Source: Bacillus sp. HF117_J1_D
GTDB lineage: Bacteria; Bacillota; Bacilli; Bacillales; Bacillaceae_C
DNA length: 57,060 nt
Assembly (NCBI GenBank): GCA_009928435.1
Contig: JAABNQ010000018.1
Coordinates: 1-57,060, forward strand
Direction of reading: 5' to 3'
Below, piece after piece: positions 45,281 through 55,053 of the stretch (within the stretch, counting starts at the first letter, position 1; each line of letters starts with the position of its first letter). Below the pieces are notes generated by a model, which made no database searches, was not told where the DNA came from, and saw only the letters and a list, made by a program, of their open reading frames with translations. Both the position numbers and the translations under genes were made by a program.

Positions 45281-46384
45281 TTGGACAAAAAAGTTTTAAT
45301 TATAGGGGTAGGATTGATTGGTGGTTCTATTGCTTTAGCCATCAAAAAGGAACATCCAGAAGTTCATATTACCGGCTATGACCTGAATGAACAAAATGGT
45401 AGGCTTGCCGAAAAGATGAAGATCATTGATGAATGTTCTTCATCTTTTGAAACAGAAGCAGTAACTAGTGATTTAATCATTTTAGCCTGTCCGGTTGAAG
45501 AAGTTGAGCAAAAAATATGTCAGTTGGCGGAACTGCCTTTAAAACCGGAGACTATTATTACTGATGTGGGAAGCACAAAAGTAAAAATAATGGAAAAGTC
45601 AGCCATTTTGCGCAAAAAAGGAGCTGTTTTTATTGGCGGTCATCCTATGGCGGGCTCCCATAAATCAGGGGCAGGAAGCGCAAGGGAGCATTTGTTTGAA
45701 AATGCTTTTTATCTGCTGACACCAGCTGAAGGTACAAATGAAGAAAAAGTAGAGGAACTAAAAGATTGGCTGAGGGGAACCAGTGCAAACTTTGTTATTA
45801 TGGATCCGGAAGAACATGATATGATTACTGGGGTTGTCAGCCATCTGCCTCATCTGATTGCGACAAGTATTGTTCGTCAGGTGGAAAGTCATGCTGGGGT
45901 TAATGAGCGGGTTCGTTGGCTAGCAGCGGGGGGATTCAGGGATATCACTCGTATTGCCTCCAGCAGCCCGGCTATGTGGAGTGACGTTGTTAAGCATAAT
46001 CAATCCAGCTTACTTTCATTGATTGATGAATGGATTGCTGAAATGAAGTATGTAAAGGAGCTTGTACAAACGGGGGATAAGGATCATATCTACAGTTATT
46101 TTGCTGACGCGAAAAAATTTAGAGATTCTCTTCCTGTCAGAGCAAGAGGCGCAATCGACGCCTTCTATGATTTATACGTAGATGTTCAGGACAAACCAGG
46201 AGTCATTTCGCATGTGACCACTATCCTTGCTGAAAAAAGGATCAGCTTGACAAATATACGAATTATTGAAGCACGTGAAGATGTTTTTGGAGTGCTCCGT
46301 TTGAGCTTCCAAACAGAGGAAGACAGACAAAAAGCGGAGGTTTGCTTGAACGAACATGATTATGAGACGTATTTAAATATGTAG
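45281..46384 (+). CDS. tyrA: Prephenate dehydrogenase
   Basis: NAD-dependent oxidative decarboxylation of prephenate to 4-hydroxyphenylpyruvate, the tyrosine branch. N-terminal Rossmann motif GVGLIGGS near residue 8, catalytic region GGHPMAGSHKSG and GVVSHLPHLIA, and a C-terminal ACT domain (about 296-366, VQDKPGVISHVTTILAEKRI) for feedback by tyrosine. 367 residues. Start TTG 45281 with AGAGAGG. Its presence behind the T-box supports tyrosine as the signal. Confidence 0.95.
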   Translation: MDKKVLIIGVGLIGGSIALAIKKEHPEVHITGYDLNEQNGRLAEKMKIIDECSSSFETEAVTSDLIILACPVEEVEQKICQLAELPLKPETIITDVGSTKVKIMEKSAILRKKGAVFIGGHPMAGSHKSGAGSAREHLFENAFYLLTPAEGTNEEKVEELKDWLRGTSANFVIMDPEEHDMITGVVSHLPHLIATSIVRQVESHAGVNERVRWLAAGGFRDITRIASSSPAMWSDVVKHNQSSLLSLIDEWIAEMKYVKELVQTGDKDHIYSYFADAKKFRDSLPVRARGAIDAFYDLYVDVQDKPGVISHVTTILAEKRISLTNIRIIEAREDVFGVLRLSFQTEEDRQKAEVCLNEHDYETYLNM

Positions 46385-46396
46385 GGGGAAGTCCTG

Positions 46397-47683
46397 TTGA
46401 CGAATACATTAAAAACAGAAGGCGATATTCAACTCAAAGGAACAATCCGTGTGCCGGGCGATAAATCAATCTCCCACAGGGCAGTCATGCTTGGAGCTAT
46501 TGCCAAGGGGAAAACGAAGGTTTATGGCTTGCTTACAGGTGATGATTGCCTAAATACAATTGAATGCTTCAGGAAGATGGGAGTAGAGATTAGGCGCGAT
46601 GGAGATTATGTGGAGATTGATGGGACTGGATTTGATGGCTTACAAGAGCCAGTTGAAATTCTGGATGTCGGGAATTCCGGAACGACTATTCGCTTAATGC
46701 TAGGAATTTTAGCTGGGGCTCCTTTCCATACTTGTCTTATAGGCGATGCCTCCATTGCGAAAAGGCCTATGGACAGGGTTGCTCTTCCTTTAAGGCAGAT
46801 GGGAGCTAAAATAGACGGACGTGATGATGGTAGCTTTGCTCCCATTAGCATCAGAGGAGGCGGAATAGAAGGAATTGATTACGTTTCTCCTGTTGCCAGC
46901 GCCCAGGTAAAGTCGGCCATTTTATTAGCGGGACTTCATGCCGAAGGGGTGACGACGGTTATCGAACCGCAGTTATCAAGAAACCATACGGAAAGAATGC
47001 TGAAAGCCTTTGGTGGCCGAGTTGAGGTTAATGGATTAACAACTTCCATTAGAGGGAAACAGGATTTAGAAGGAACGACGATTCATGTCCCTGGAGATAT
47101 TTCTTCGGCAGCCTTTTTCCTTGTGGCCGGTGCCATTGTCCCAAATAGCGAGTTAACAATCCAAAATGTAGGAATAAACCCTACAAGAACTGGAATAATA
47201 GATGTATTGAAAGAAATGGGCGCAAATATTATAGAAGAAACTACATCAGACGAAATTGAACCAGCTGCGGATATCACGATCAAATCATCCAACTTAAAAG
47301 GGATAGAAATTGGCGGGGATATCATTCCAAGGCTAATAGATGAGATTCCAATTATTGCGCTGGCTGCTACTCAAGCTGAAGGCAGGACTATTATAAAAGA
47401 TGCGGCAGAACTAAAGGTGAAAGAAACAAACCGCATCGATACAGTAGTTCAAGAGCTGACAAAGATGGGAGCAAAGATTGAACCGACTGACGATGGAATG
47501 ATCATCCACGGTGGAACCAAACTGCACCCTGCTCATGTAGACAGCCACGGAGACCACCGGATCGGCATGATGCTGGCGATTGCCTCTTGCCTTGCCGAAG
47601 GTGAAACCGTGATTGAGAACAGCGAAGCCATTTCAATCTCTTACCCTCATTTCTTTCAGCATTTAAAAGAACTGAAGTCTTAA
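46397..47683 (+). CDS. aroE: EPSP synthase (3-phosphoshikimate 1-carboxyvinyltransferase)
   Basis: Adds the enolpyruvyl group of phosphoenolpyruvate to shikimate-3-phosphate (named aroA in E. coli, aroE in B. subtilis). Motifs: [20 protein letters not shown], the family signature [15 protein letters not shown], and RHTER-type [13 protein letters not shown], then [10 protein letters not shown]. 428 residues, full length. TTG start with AGGGGGA, 12 bases after tyrA. Last gene of the T-box operon. Confidence 0.95.
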   Translation: MTNTLKTEGDIQLKGTIRVPGDKSISHRAVMLGAIAKGKTKVYGLLTGDDCLNTIECFRKMGVEIRRDGDYVEIDGTGFDGLQEPVEILDVGNSGTTIRLMLGILAGAPFHTCLIGDASIAKRPMDRVALPLRQMGAKIDGRDDGSFAPISIRGGGIEGIDYVSPVASAQVKSAILLAGLHAEGVTTVIEPQLSRNHTERMLKAFGGRVEVNGLTTSIRGKQDLEGTTIHVPGDISSAAFFLVAGAIVPNSELTIQNVGINPTRTGIIDVLKEMGANIIEETTSDEIEPAADITIKSSNLKGIEIGGDIIPRLIDEIPIIALAATQAEGRTIIKDAAELKVKETNRIDTVVQELTKMGAKIEPTDDGMIIHGGTKLHPAHVDSHGDHRIGMMLAIASCLAEGETVIENSEAISISYPHFFQHLKELKS

Positions 47684-47720
47684 CTTGCTTTAGGACAAGA
47701 ATCCGAAAGGGGATATTCAA

Positions 47721-48803
47721 TTGCCGTACATTGTATCAGTCGGAACAGGAGTCCCTAAAAATAAAATGTATCAAAAAGATGCCATGGAGTTTGCTAGGCA
47801 TCTTTTTTCCAAGTCAGTTAACCATATTGACCGTTTGTTGAAAGTTTTTCATAATGGAGAGATTGAAAAACGGCATATTGCGAAAGACATAGCATGGTAT
47901 CAATCGGAATGCTCATTCGCAGAAAAAAATGATGCTTTTCTTGAGGCGGCAGTTGATCTGAGCACGGAGGCTATTAAAGATTGTTTGAATTCCCAGCTAT
48001 TAAAGAGGACGATCGAATATGAAGAGATAGATGCCATTTTCATGATTTGCACTACCGGACTCGCTACACCGAGCCTTGAGGCAAGAATTATGAATGTTCT
48101 TCCCTTTTCTAAACATTGTAAAAGAATTCCAATCTGGGGGTTGGGCTGTGCTGGCGGGGCGGCGGGACTTTCCAGAGCCTCCGAATATTGCAGGGCATTT
48201 CCCAAGGCTAAAGTACTGGTTGTGGCTGTTGAATTATGTAGCTTGACATTCCAGAAGGATGACCTTTCCAAAAGCAACTTGATTGGCACCTCCCTATTTG
48301 CTGATGGAGCTGCTGCTGCGCTTGTCGTAGGAGCAGAAGCAGATCATGAAACATATACAGATAGTCCAGTGCCGAGAATAATGGATACACAATCTACTTT
48401 GTTAAGCGAATCTCTGGATGTGATGGGCTGGGATGTAAAAGATGACGGTTTATTTGTTGTGTTTTCAAAGAGCATTCCGGCACTCGTTGAAAATTGGCTA
48501 GAGCCCAACGTATCGGGCTTTTTGAAAGAACATCAAATGACCATCCGGGATATCGGACAATTCATTGCTCATCCTGGCGGCAAAAAGGTGATTTTAGCCT
48601 ATGAGCAAGCGCTAAAGCTTGAGCAAAATAAAACTGAAGAATCGTTAAAGGTTCTCCGTGAATACGGCAATATGTCATCAGCCACTGTGTTATTCGTATT
48701 GAAGAGTGTTTTAAATAAAAACATAAGAAGCGGAGAACACGGTTTAATAACCGCCCTAGGACCGGGATTTAGTTCAGAGCTTCTGTTGGTTAGGTGGGAA
48801 TGA
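47721..48803 (+). CDS. bcsA: Type III polyketide synthase (BcsA/BpsA)
   Basis: Chalcone synthase-like enzyme of 360 residues. The Cys-His-Asn triad can be placed: C143 in GLGCAGGAAG, H284 in FIAHPGGKK, and N317 in YGNMSSATVLF. B. subtilis BcsA, also called BpsA, makes triketide pyrones from long-chain acyl-CoA and malonyl-CoA; the same product type is inferred. TTG start with AAAGGGG. It overlaps the methyltransferase gene ypbQ, which acts on its products in B. subtilis. It begins 37 bases after aroE with no terminator seen, so read-through from the T-box operon is possible. Confidence 0.93.
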   Translation: MPYIVSVGTGVPKNKMYQKDAMEFARHLFSKSVNHIDRLLKVFHNGEIEKRHIAKDIAWYQSECSFAEKNDAFLEAAVDLSTEAIKDCLNSQLLKRTIEYEEIDAIFMICTTGLATPSLEARIMNVLPFSKHCKRIPIWGLGCAGGAAGLSRASEYCRAFPKAKVLVVAVELCSLTFQKDDLSKSNLIGTSLFADGAAAALVVGAEADHETYTDSPVPRIMDTQSTLLSESLDVMGWDVKDDGLFVVFSKSIPALVENWLEPNVSGFLKEHQMTIRDIGQFIAHPGGKKVILAYEQALKLEQNKTEESLKVLREYGNMSSATVLFVLKSVLNKNIRSGEHGLITALGPGFSSELLLVRWE

Positions 48804-49321
48804 TGTTTTTTACAATATTCGTGGTGATTGTCGTCATCCAGCGTTTGTGCGAGCTGGTATTGGCTAAAAAGAATGAACGCTGGATGAAAGAGCGGGGAGC
48901 CGAAGAATATGGAAAGAGACATTATTGGGTCATGGTGTTGATCCATATTAGCTTTTTTGCCTCACTAATTCTTGAAGTGACTTGGCTTCATCGGGAAATC
49001 AATCCATATTGGCCATTGTTTTTCTTCATATTTCTGCTGGCGCAAGCTGCTAGAATATGGATTATATCGACGTTAGGAAGATATTGGAATACGAAAATCA
49101 TTGTCCTACCGGGAGCCAAATCGGTGAAAAAGGGACCGTTTAAATATACGAAGCACCCAAATTATTTGATGGTAACCGTGGAATTGCTGATGATTCCTGC
49201 TATCTTTCAGGCATATATTACCGCGGCCGTGTTTTTTGTTCTGCATTTCCTTATATTATCTGTCCGAATACCGATAGAGGAAAAAGCTCTTCGAAAACAC
49301 ACAGATTATCCGCACCGATAA
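48800..49321 (+). CDS. ypbQ: Isoprenylcysteine methyltransferase-family protein YpbQ (BpsB)
   Basis: Integral membrane methyltransferase of 173 residues with four or five hydrophobic segments. The ICMT-type SAM region is near the C-terminus: GPFKYTKHPNYLMVTVELL, and IPIEEKAL. In B. subtilis the homologue BpsB O-methylates the alkylpyrones made by BpsA. The start overlaps the bcsA stop (ATGA); ATG 48803 is another option. Site GGTGG lies in the end of bcsA. Confidence 0.9.
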   Translation: MMFFTIFVVIVVIQRLCELVLAKKNERWMKERGAEEYGKRHYWVMVLIHISFFASLILEVTWLHREINPYWPLFFFIFLLAQAARIWIISTLGRYWNTKIIVLPGAKSVKKGPFKYTKHPNYLMVTVELLMIPAIFQAYITAAVFFVLHFLILSVRIPIEEKALRKHTDYPHR

Positions 49322-49365
49322 ATGGTCAGACTATACTATATGAAAATGGTAAAAAATTAGGTAAA

Positions 49366-52300
49366 ATGGATGATAGAAAAGAAAAAGTAAGGGGATTGTC
49401 AACGCAGATGGTAGAGGTATTGGAAAGATCCATACATGATGTTCGTCTTCAGAAAGCACTCACTTTGTTTGAGAGATTTCAGCAAAATGGAGATTCGGTA
49501 CGTGCCGACAAAGCGGCTAAATTGCTCAAAAAGATGAACGAAAGTGAGTTTATTGCAGCTTTTAGCGGCCATTTTTCGGCTGGGAAATCCACCATGATCA
49601 ATACATTGATCGGTGAGCAAATTCTTCCTTCAAGTCCGATTCCAACAAGCGCGAATCTCGTAAAGGTACATGACTCTGAACACGAATATGCGAAGGTTTA
49701 TTATAAGAATGAAAAACCGCTCTTATTTAAAGCACCGTATGACTTTGATACAGTGAAAGAATTTTGTAAGAGTGGAGAAGTACTTGAAGTTGAAATAGGG
49801 AAGCCTCATTCCAAGCTTCCGCCAGGAATTACAGTTATGGACACACCAGGTGTCGATTCGACCGATGACGCCCATAGAATATCCACAGAATCAGCTCTTC
49901 ATTTGGCTGATATTGTATTTTATGTGATGGACTATAATCATGTCCAATCCGAACTGAATTTTGTTTACACAAAAAATTTGCTTCAGCACGGTGTCAAACT
50001 TTATTTGATCATCAATCAGATTGACAAACATAATGATGATGAGCTGTCATTTGAAACGTATAAACAATCGGTACGCGATTCCTTTGCGGCGTGGAATGTG
50101 TATCCAGAAGAGATTTTTTATACAACCTTGAAGGATCCGGATAACAGCCATAATGAATTCAGCTCTGTAAAAGCGCTGATTCAGGACGCAATCGCCAATC
50201 CTGAGGAGTGGATTCAGCATACTGTTGAAGCAGCTTTTCACCAAATGATCGAAGAACATGAGGAATGGCTGCAGGAGGAAAAAGTGCAGGAGGCGCTTCC
50301 GTTTCAGGCTATTATGGATGAGCTTGATGAAGAAGAACTTGAAAGCATTTTTAATGAAAGGGAAAATCTGCGCCAGAAAGAAACAAATCTATTGAATTTG
50401 GCAGATCATTGGGTCAGAGATGTTGAAGAAGAAAGGGCGAGTTTATTAAAAAATGCTTACTTGATGCCGTATGAAGTAAGGGAGCTTGCAGAGCCATTTT
50501 TGGAGTCCGCACAGCCTGATTTCAAAGTCGGCTTTTTTATGAGCAAGAAAAAGACGGAAGAGGAGAAAGCAAACCGTATACGTGCATTTGCTGACAGTAT
50601 TCGCCGTCAGGTGGAGCTGCAGCTTGAGTGGCATTTGCGAGAGCTGTTCGCACGTAAGCTACAGGCAAGCTCCATTTCGCAGAGTGAGCTGGAAACCGCA
50701 GCCCAAAGCTTAACGGTTGATTTTGACCATGACTTGCTATTATCAGCAATCAGCAAAGGAGCGCGAGTGACTGGTGAATATGTGCTGAATTACACTGAAG
50801 AGCTAGCAAGTCAATTAAAAAGGTTAGCCATCACTCAATCTGACAAATTAAAAGAACAAATCGCAGCAGTCATTGAAGAAAAGGCAAAAGCTGAATTACG
50901 TTCTGTTCAAGAGGAAGCTGCTGATGTGAATAAAGTCACTGAAGCTATCGAGGAGCTAAGAAAACTTGACAAAGATTATAAATTAAAGCTTGAAAGCATT
51001 GAGATTCCAACAGGTACAGAAAATAATCATCTTGAAAAGCTTCAGGAGCAATGGGAACTTCTAGAAAAAGACGTGAATATTTTCCAAGAATTGACTCATG
51101 ATCATGCAACACCGGAATTAGAACATGTGGAACAAGCTTCAATGATAATGGAAGAAGATGACAGTGCTTTACAGCAAAAAGACGTTATCCAAAGGGTCGA
51201 GCTGGCGGCGTCTTACTTATCCAAAGAAAAAGGTTTCGAAAGAATAACTTCACAGCTTTTGCAAAAGGCAGCCGGCTTGAAAAACAATCACTATACAATT
51301 GCTTTGTTCGGTGCTTTCAGTGCAGGGAAATCTTCCTTTGCCAATGCTATGCTTGGAGAAAAGGTTTTGCCAGTTTCACCAAACCCTACAACGGCTGCTA
51401 TTAATCGCATATGTCCGCCAAATCAAGATTATAAGCATGGTACTGCAGTTGTTCGATTGAAAGAACCTGAAGACATGCTTGAAGATGTAAAGCAGTCTCT
51501 GCAGCTTTTTGGAAAAAATTGCGACACTCTTGAGGAAGCTCGCCAACTAATTCCAGCTATCTTGGCCCAAAAAGAGGGAGAAGGAAAAGAAAAGGTGCAT
51601 GTATCTTTTCTGAGGGCCTTTGAAGCAGGGTATGAGGAATTTAGCGATCAGCTTGGTCAGTCTATTATGATAGGTCTTGAAGATTTTCAAGGTTTCGTCG
51701 CCAATGAATCCCAATCATGCTTTGTTGAACTGATCGACTTGTATTATGATTGTGCTTTTACAAGAGAAGGCGTTACTTTAGTTGATACACCTGGTGCAGA
51801 CTCAATCAATGCACGGCATACAGGTGTTGCCTTCAACTATATTAAAAATTCTGATGCTATCTTATTTGTCACTTATTACAATCACGCCTTCTCAAAAGCT
51901 GACAGGGAATTCTTGATCCAATTGGGCCGGGTCAAAGATGCTTTTGAGCTAGATAAAATGTTCTTTATCGTCAATGCGATCGATCTGGCTTCATCAGATG
52001 AAGAAATCAATGACGTGCTTGAATATGTCAAGGGTCAATTGACAGAGTATGGCATTCGCTTTCCAAGAATTTTCGGTCTGTCAAGCAAGCTTGCACAAGA
52101 GCGGGAAACAAAAGAAGCCTCCAATATTGAGGAATTTACAAATGCATTTTCGCATTTCCTTGAACATGACCTAGCCAAAATGGCTGTTCAATCCGCTGAA
52201 GCAGAGTATCAACGCGCCATCAAAATGCTTGACCAGCTCATCGATTCTGCAAATGAGGATGAATCCAAGAGAGCCGCTCGGAAGAGCCAGCTTCTTGAAA

Positions 52301-53019
52301 CGAGAGACAAGCTGAATAAATGGCTCGGAGATATTGACTTGGCGACGATGCCTGACAGACTTTCACAAGAGGCACAGGAACTGGTCCACTATGTCAAACA
52401 AAGAGTTTTCTATAGACTTCCGGACTTTTTCAAAGAAGCTTTTAATCCAGCTGCATTGCAAAACAACAGTAAAGAATTATTGAACAGGGCCTTGGAGGAG
52501 TATCTGGAAGCTTCTGGTTTTGATTTTGCACAGGAGCTGAGGGCCACATCTTTACGAGTCGAGCAATTTGCGATAAAGCTTTTGAAAGAACGCTTTGAGC
52601 AAATTAATCGTGAGATATTGTCAGTGAATGAAGACTTACTGATATCGGAACCGGAAATAGAACAGGCGGATACACTTGATTTTGCCCCTGCTTTTAAAGA
52701 CAGCGACAGGAAATACTTTGCTGGAACATTCAAATATTTCAAGAATGCCAAGGCTTTTTTTGAAAAGAATGAGAAAAAGCTTATGGAAGAATCGTTGGAA
52801 GAGTTGCTTTCTCCGCTCGCAGATTCGTATTTGAAACAAGGACTGTCTAAATTAGACCACCACTATCAAGCTATGCTTGACTTAGAGTTTGAAGAAATGA
52901 GAAAAAGGATGACGGACGATCTGAACGGACAATATTCGACTTGGCTGCTTGCATTTGAAGATAGCGGCAGTATCGATCATTGGAAGGAAGTCCGGCGGGC
53001 GATTGCTGTTGAGGAGTAA
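49366..53019 (+). CDS. dynA: Double dynamin-like GTPase DynA
   Basis: A 1217-residue protein made of two fused bacterial dynamins. P-loop 1 is GHFSAGKS at residues 68-75, with G3 DTPGVDST and G4 NQID; P-loop 2 is GAFSAGKS at 649-656, with DTPGADS and NAID. Long helical stalk regions follow each. In B. subtilis DynA (YpbR) tethers and fuses membranes and helps survive membrane stress and phage. ATG 49366 has only a weak TTAGGTAAA site; TTG 49396 or ATG 49408 are possible. It comes 44 bases after ypbQ, as in B. subtilis. Confidence 0.95.
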   Translation: MDDRKEKVRGLSTQMVEVLERSIHDVRLQKALTLFERFQQNGDSVRADKAAKLLKKMNESEFIAAFSGHFSAGKSTMINTLIGEQILPSSPIPTSANLVKVHDSEHEYAKVYYKNEKPLLFKAPYDFDTVKEFCKSGEVLEVEIGKPHSKLPPGITVMDTPGVDSTDDAHRISTESALHLADIVFYVMDYNHVQSELNFVYTKNLLQHGVKLYLIINQIDKHNDDELSFETYKQSVRDSFAAWNVYPEEIFYTTLKDPDNSHNEFSSVKALIQDAIANPEEWIQHTVEAAFHQMIEEHEEWLQEEKVQEALPFQAIMDELDEEELESIFNERENLRQKETNLLNLADHWVRDVEEERASLLKNAYLMPYEVRELAEPFLESAQPDFKVGFFMSKKKTEEEKANRIRAFADSIRRQVELQLEWHLRELFARKLQASSISQSELETAAQSLTVDFDHDLLLSAISKGARVTGEYVLNYTEELASQLKRLAITQSDKLKEQIAAVIEEKAKAELRSVQEEAADVNKVTEAIEELRKLDKDYKLKLESIEIPTGTENNHLEKLQEQWELLEKDVNIFQELTHDHATPELEHVEQASMIMEEDDSALQQKDVIQRVELAASYLSKEKGFERITSQLLQKAAGLKNNHYTIALFGAFSAGKSSFANAMLGEKVLPVSPNPTTAAINRICPPNQDYKHGTAVVRLKEPEDMLEDVKQSLQLFGKNCDTLEEARQLIPAILAQKEGEGKEKVHVSFLRAFEAGYEEFSDQLGQSIMIGLEDFQGFVANESQSCFVELIDLYYDCAFTREGVTLVDTPGADSINARHTGVAFNYIKNSDAILFVTYYNHAFSKADREFLIQLGRVKDAFELDKMFFIVNAIDLASSDEEINDVLEYVKGQLTEYGIRFPRIFGLSSKLAQERETKEASNIEEFTNAFSHFLEHDLAKMAVQSAEAEYQRAIKMLDQLIDSANEDESKRAARKSQLLETRDKLNKWLGDIDLATMPDRLSQEAQELVHYVKQRVFYRLPDFFKEAFNPAALQNNSKELLNRALEEYLEASGFDFAQELRATSLRVEQFAIKLLKERFEQINREILSVNEDLLISEPEIEQADTLDFAPAFKDSDRKYFAGTFKYFKNAKAFFEKNEKKLMEESLEELLSPLADSYLKQGLSKLDHHYQAMLDLEFEEMRKRMTDDLNGQYSTWLLAFEDSGSIDHWKEVRRAIAVEE

Positions 53020-53042
53020 ACCTCTGAAAAGGAGAAGTTACC

Positions 53043-53873
53043 ATGTTTGTGAAATCAGTGGAATGGCTCAAAGAGCGAGTTAAAGATGAAAAAGTCCGGA
53101 TTGTTGACTGTACCTATTCATTAAATGACCCTTCATATGGCAAAAACACTTATGAAAGAAAACATATTCCGGGTGCTGTCCATTTTGATTTGGCCGATGA
53201 TTTATCTGAGGAGGTCAAGGAACACGGAGGGCGTCATCCACTGCCTGATATTCAAATACTGAAACAGAAGCTTGAAGAAGCAGGCATTGACCAAAACACG
53301 ACGGTTGTTATCTATGATGGCGGGGAAGGCTGCTTTGCTTCCCGCTTTTGGTGGCTGTTAAAATACATGGGGCACTCTGATGCTTATGTGCTAGACGGGG
53401 GAATGGAAGCATGGGAAAAATCTAATTTTCCCCTTACGGATGTCGAACCGGATTTTAAACCTGTTCCATTTACCGTTCATTTGAATCAAGATATGCTTGC
53501 GGACATTGATGATGTGAAAGCGGCAATCGCTGATCAAAAAACCGTATTGATAGATTCAAGGGCAAAGGAGAGATACTTAGGCCGTATTGAACCGCTTGAC
53601 CGCATACCCGGACATATACCAGGCGCCATTAACCGTGAATGGACAGAAGGATTCGAAGCCGGACGCTGGAAGAGTCGAGAAGAACAGCAGAGCCGATTTT
53701 CTGATTTAGAGAAAGATGAGAAAATCATTGTTTATTGCGGATCAGGTGTATCCGCTACTCCAAACATTTTAGCGCTGCTTGAATTAGGGTTTGAACAGGT
53801 GAAATTGTATGCTGGAAGTTATTCCGATTGGGTTTCATACCATGATAATCCAGTTGAAAAGGAAGACAACTAA
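53043..53873 (+). CDS. Sulfurtransferase (two rhodanese domains)
   Basis: A 276-residue thiosulfate or 3-mercaptopyruvate sulfurtransferase. Two rhodanese modules: residues about 5-130 (HIPGAVHFDL, but no active Cys) and 155-272, with the active loop CGSGVSA and catalytic C232. The CGSGV form of the loop is typical of mercaptopyruvate sulfurtransferases, so that substrate is favoured. It starts 23 bases after dynA with site AAAGGAGA, so it may share a message. Confidence 0.9.
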   Translation: MFVKSVEWLKERVKDEKVRIVDCTYSLNDPSYGKNTYERKHIPGAVHFDLADDLSEEVKEHGGRHPLPDIQILKQKLEEAGIDQNTTVVIYDGGEGCFASRFWWLLKYMGHSDAYVLDGGMEAWEKSNFPLTDVEPDFKPVPFTVHLNQDMLADIDDVKAAIADQKTVLIDSRAKERYLGRIEPLDRIPGHIPGAINREWTEGFEAGRWKSREEQQSRFSDLEKDEKIIVYCGSGVSATPNILALLELGFEQVKLYAGSYSDWVSYHDNPVEKEDN

Positions 53874-53903
53874 ACAGGGGCTTCTTCGCGAGCCTCTGTT
53901 TTC
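53872..53903 (+). terminator. Terminator after the sulfurtransferase gene
   Basis: AACAGGGGCT (53873-53882) pairs with AGCCTCTGTT (53891-53900), with TTC after; it closes the dynA block. Confidence 0.75.
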
Positions 53904-53981
53904 TTTGTATAAATGTTGCGTTCAGCTTAGTAGCTGTAAAAGCAAAATCACTTGATCAAAAGGCGCGCGTAGGAGTGTTCA

Positions 53982-53998
53982 TGGTATAATGGTATAAT
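53982..53998 (+). promoter_or_regulatory. Tandem extended -10 boxes before ypcP
   Basis: TATAAT occurs at 53985-53990 and 53993-53998, each with an upstream TG. No -35 at proper spacing. The pair is 32 to 45 bases before ypcP. Confidence 0.5.
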
Positions 53999-54029
53999 AC
54001 AAGAATGGTTGAAAGGTGCTTATTTATAA

Positions 54030-54950
54030 ATGGATAATAAGAAGTTATTACTTGTTGACGGTATGGCATTGCTTTTCCGTGCTTTTTTTGCCACGTCCGT
54101 CAGAAAGCAATTTATGATCAATAGTAAGGGGATTCCGACAAACGCAGTTCAGGGCTTTTTGCGCCACTTTTTGTCAGCGATGGAATCAGCACAGCCTTCA
54201 CATGTTGCAGTTTGCTGGGATATGGGCAGTCAGACATTCAGAAATGACATTTTTCAAGATTATAAATCTAACCGGGAGGCTCCGCCTGTCGAGCTTCTTC
54301 CGCAATTTGATTTGGTGAAAGAAGTGACATCTGCTTTTTCCATTCCGAATATCGGACTTTCAGGTTATGAAGCAGATGATTGCATCGGGACTATTTGTGA
54401 GCAGATGAAACAAGATATTCCCATTACTGTTTTGACGGGTGATCGAGATTTGCTGCAAATTTTGGACGATCAAGTGCATGTGTGGATTTTACAAAAAGGT
54501 ATCGGTAATTATACCAGGTATACTAGGACCTTTTTTACGGAAAAATTTCAACTGGATCCCAAACAACTCGTGGATGTAAAAGCTTTGATGGGGGATCCGA
54601 GTGATGGCTATCCAGGTGTTAAGGGCATCGGTGAAAAGACAGCAACGAAGCTGATCCAGGAGCACGGAGATATTGAATCATTGTTGGAGAACCTATCTAC
54701 TTTAACTCCATCACAGCGAAACAAAATAGAACAGGATCAAGAGATGATGCATCTATCTCGGGAATTGGCTCAGATACATCGTAAGGTCCCGGTCACAATT
54801 GATCTTGAGGAAGCGTATTGGTCAGGTGTTCCTCAAACGGCTTATGAAATGGTTCAAGAACACGAATTAAACACAGTGCGTCGCCAGCTTCAGCAATTAG
54901 AAAAAGAATTATTGGAAGATCCATTTGCTGAACGGGAGCTGTCCCGTTAA
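54030..54950 (+). CDS. ypcP: 5'-3' exonuclease YpcP
   Basis: Stand-alone homologue of the 5' nuclease domain of DNA polymerase I, which can remove Okazaki RNA primers. 306 residues with the metal aspartates in LLVDGMALLFRAFF, GYEADDCIGTI and LTGDRDLLQ, and the helix-hairpin-helix GYPGVKGIGEKTATKLIQ. ATG 54030 follows GAAAGGTG. Own promoter; no terminator with a T run after it. Confidence 0.93.
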   Translation: MDNKKLLLVDGMALLFRAFFATSVRKQFMINSKGIPTNAVQGFLRHFLSAMESAQPSHVAVCWDMGSQTFRNDIFQDYKSNREAPPVELLPQFDLVKEVTSAFSIPNIGLSGYEADDCIGTICEQMKQDIPITVLTGDRDLLQILDDQVHVWILQKGIGNYTRYTRTFFTEKFQLDPKQLVDVKALMGDPSDGYPGVKGIGEKTATKLIQEHGDIESLLENLSTLTPSQRNKIEQDQEMMHLSRELAQIHRKVPVTIDLEEAYWSGVPQTAYEMVQEHELNTVRRQLQQLEKELLEDPFAERELSR

Positions 54951-55007
54951 CTGGAAGTAAGTTTAACCTCATTCAGCCTTCTGTAAGTGGTGAGATGAAA
55001 GCATTTG

Positions 55008-55027
55008 GCGGGGGTTCAAACCTCCGC
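55008..55027. other. GC hairpin between ypcP and ypdQ
   Basis: GCGGGGG-TTCAAA-CCTCCGC (one G-T pair) lies between the convergent genes. It may end both messages, but has no T run on either strand. Confidence 0.4.
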
Positions 55028-55053
55028 TCAATAAAATCTGGCGCAAATAATTC

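Noticed and set aside
55008-55030. tRNA T-arm remnant after ypcP
   Set aside because: GGGGGTTCAAACCTCCG resembles a T-arm, but no other tRNA arm or acceptor pairing is present nearby; it is a simple hairpin.
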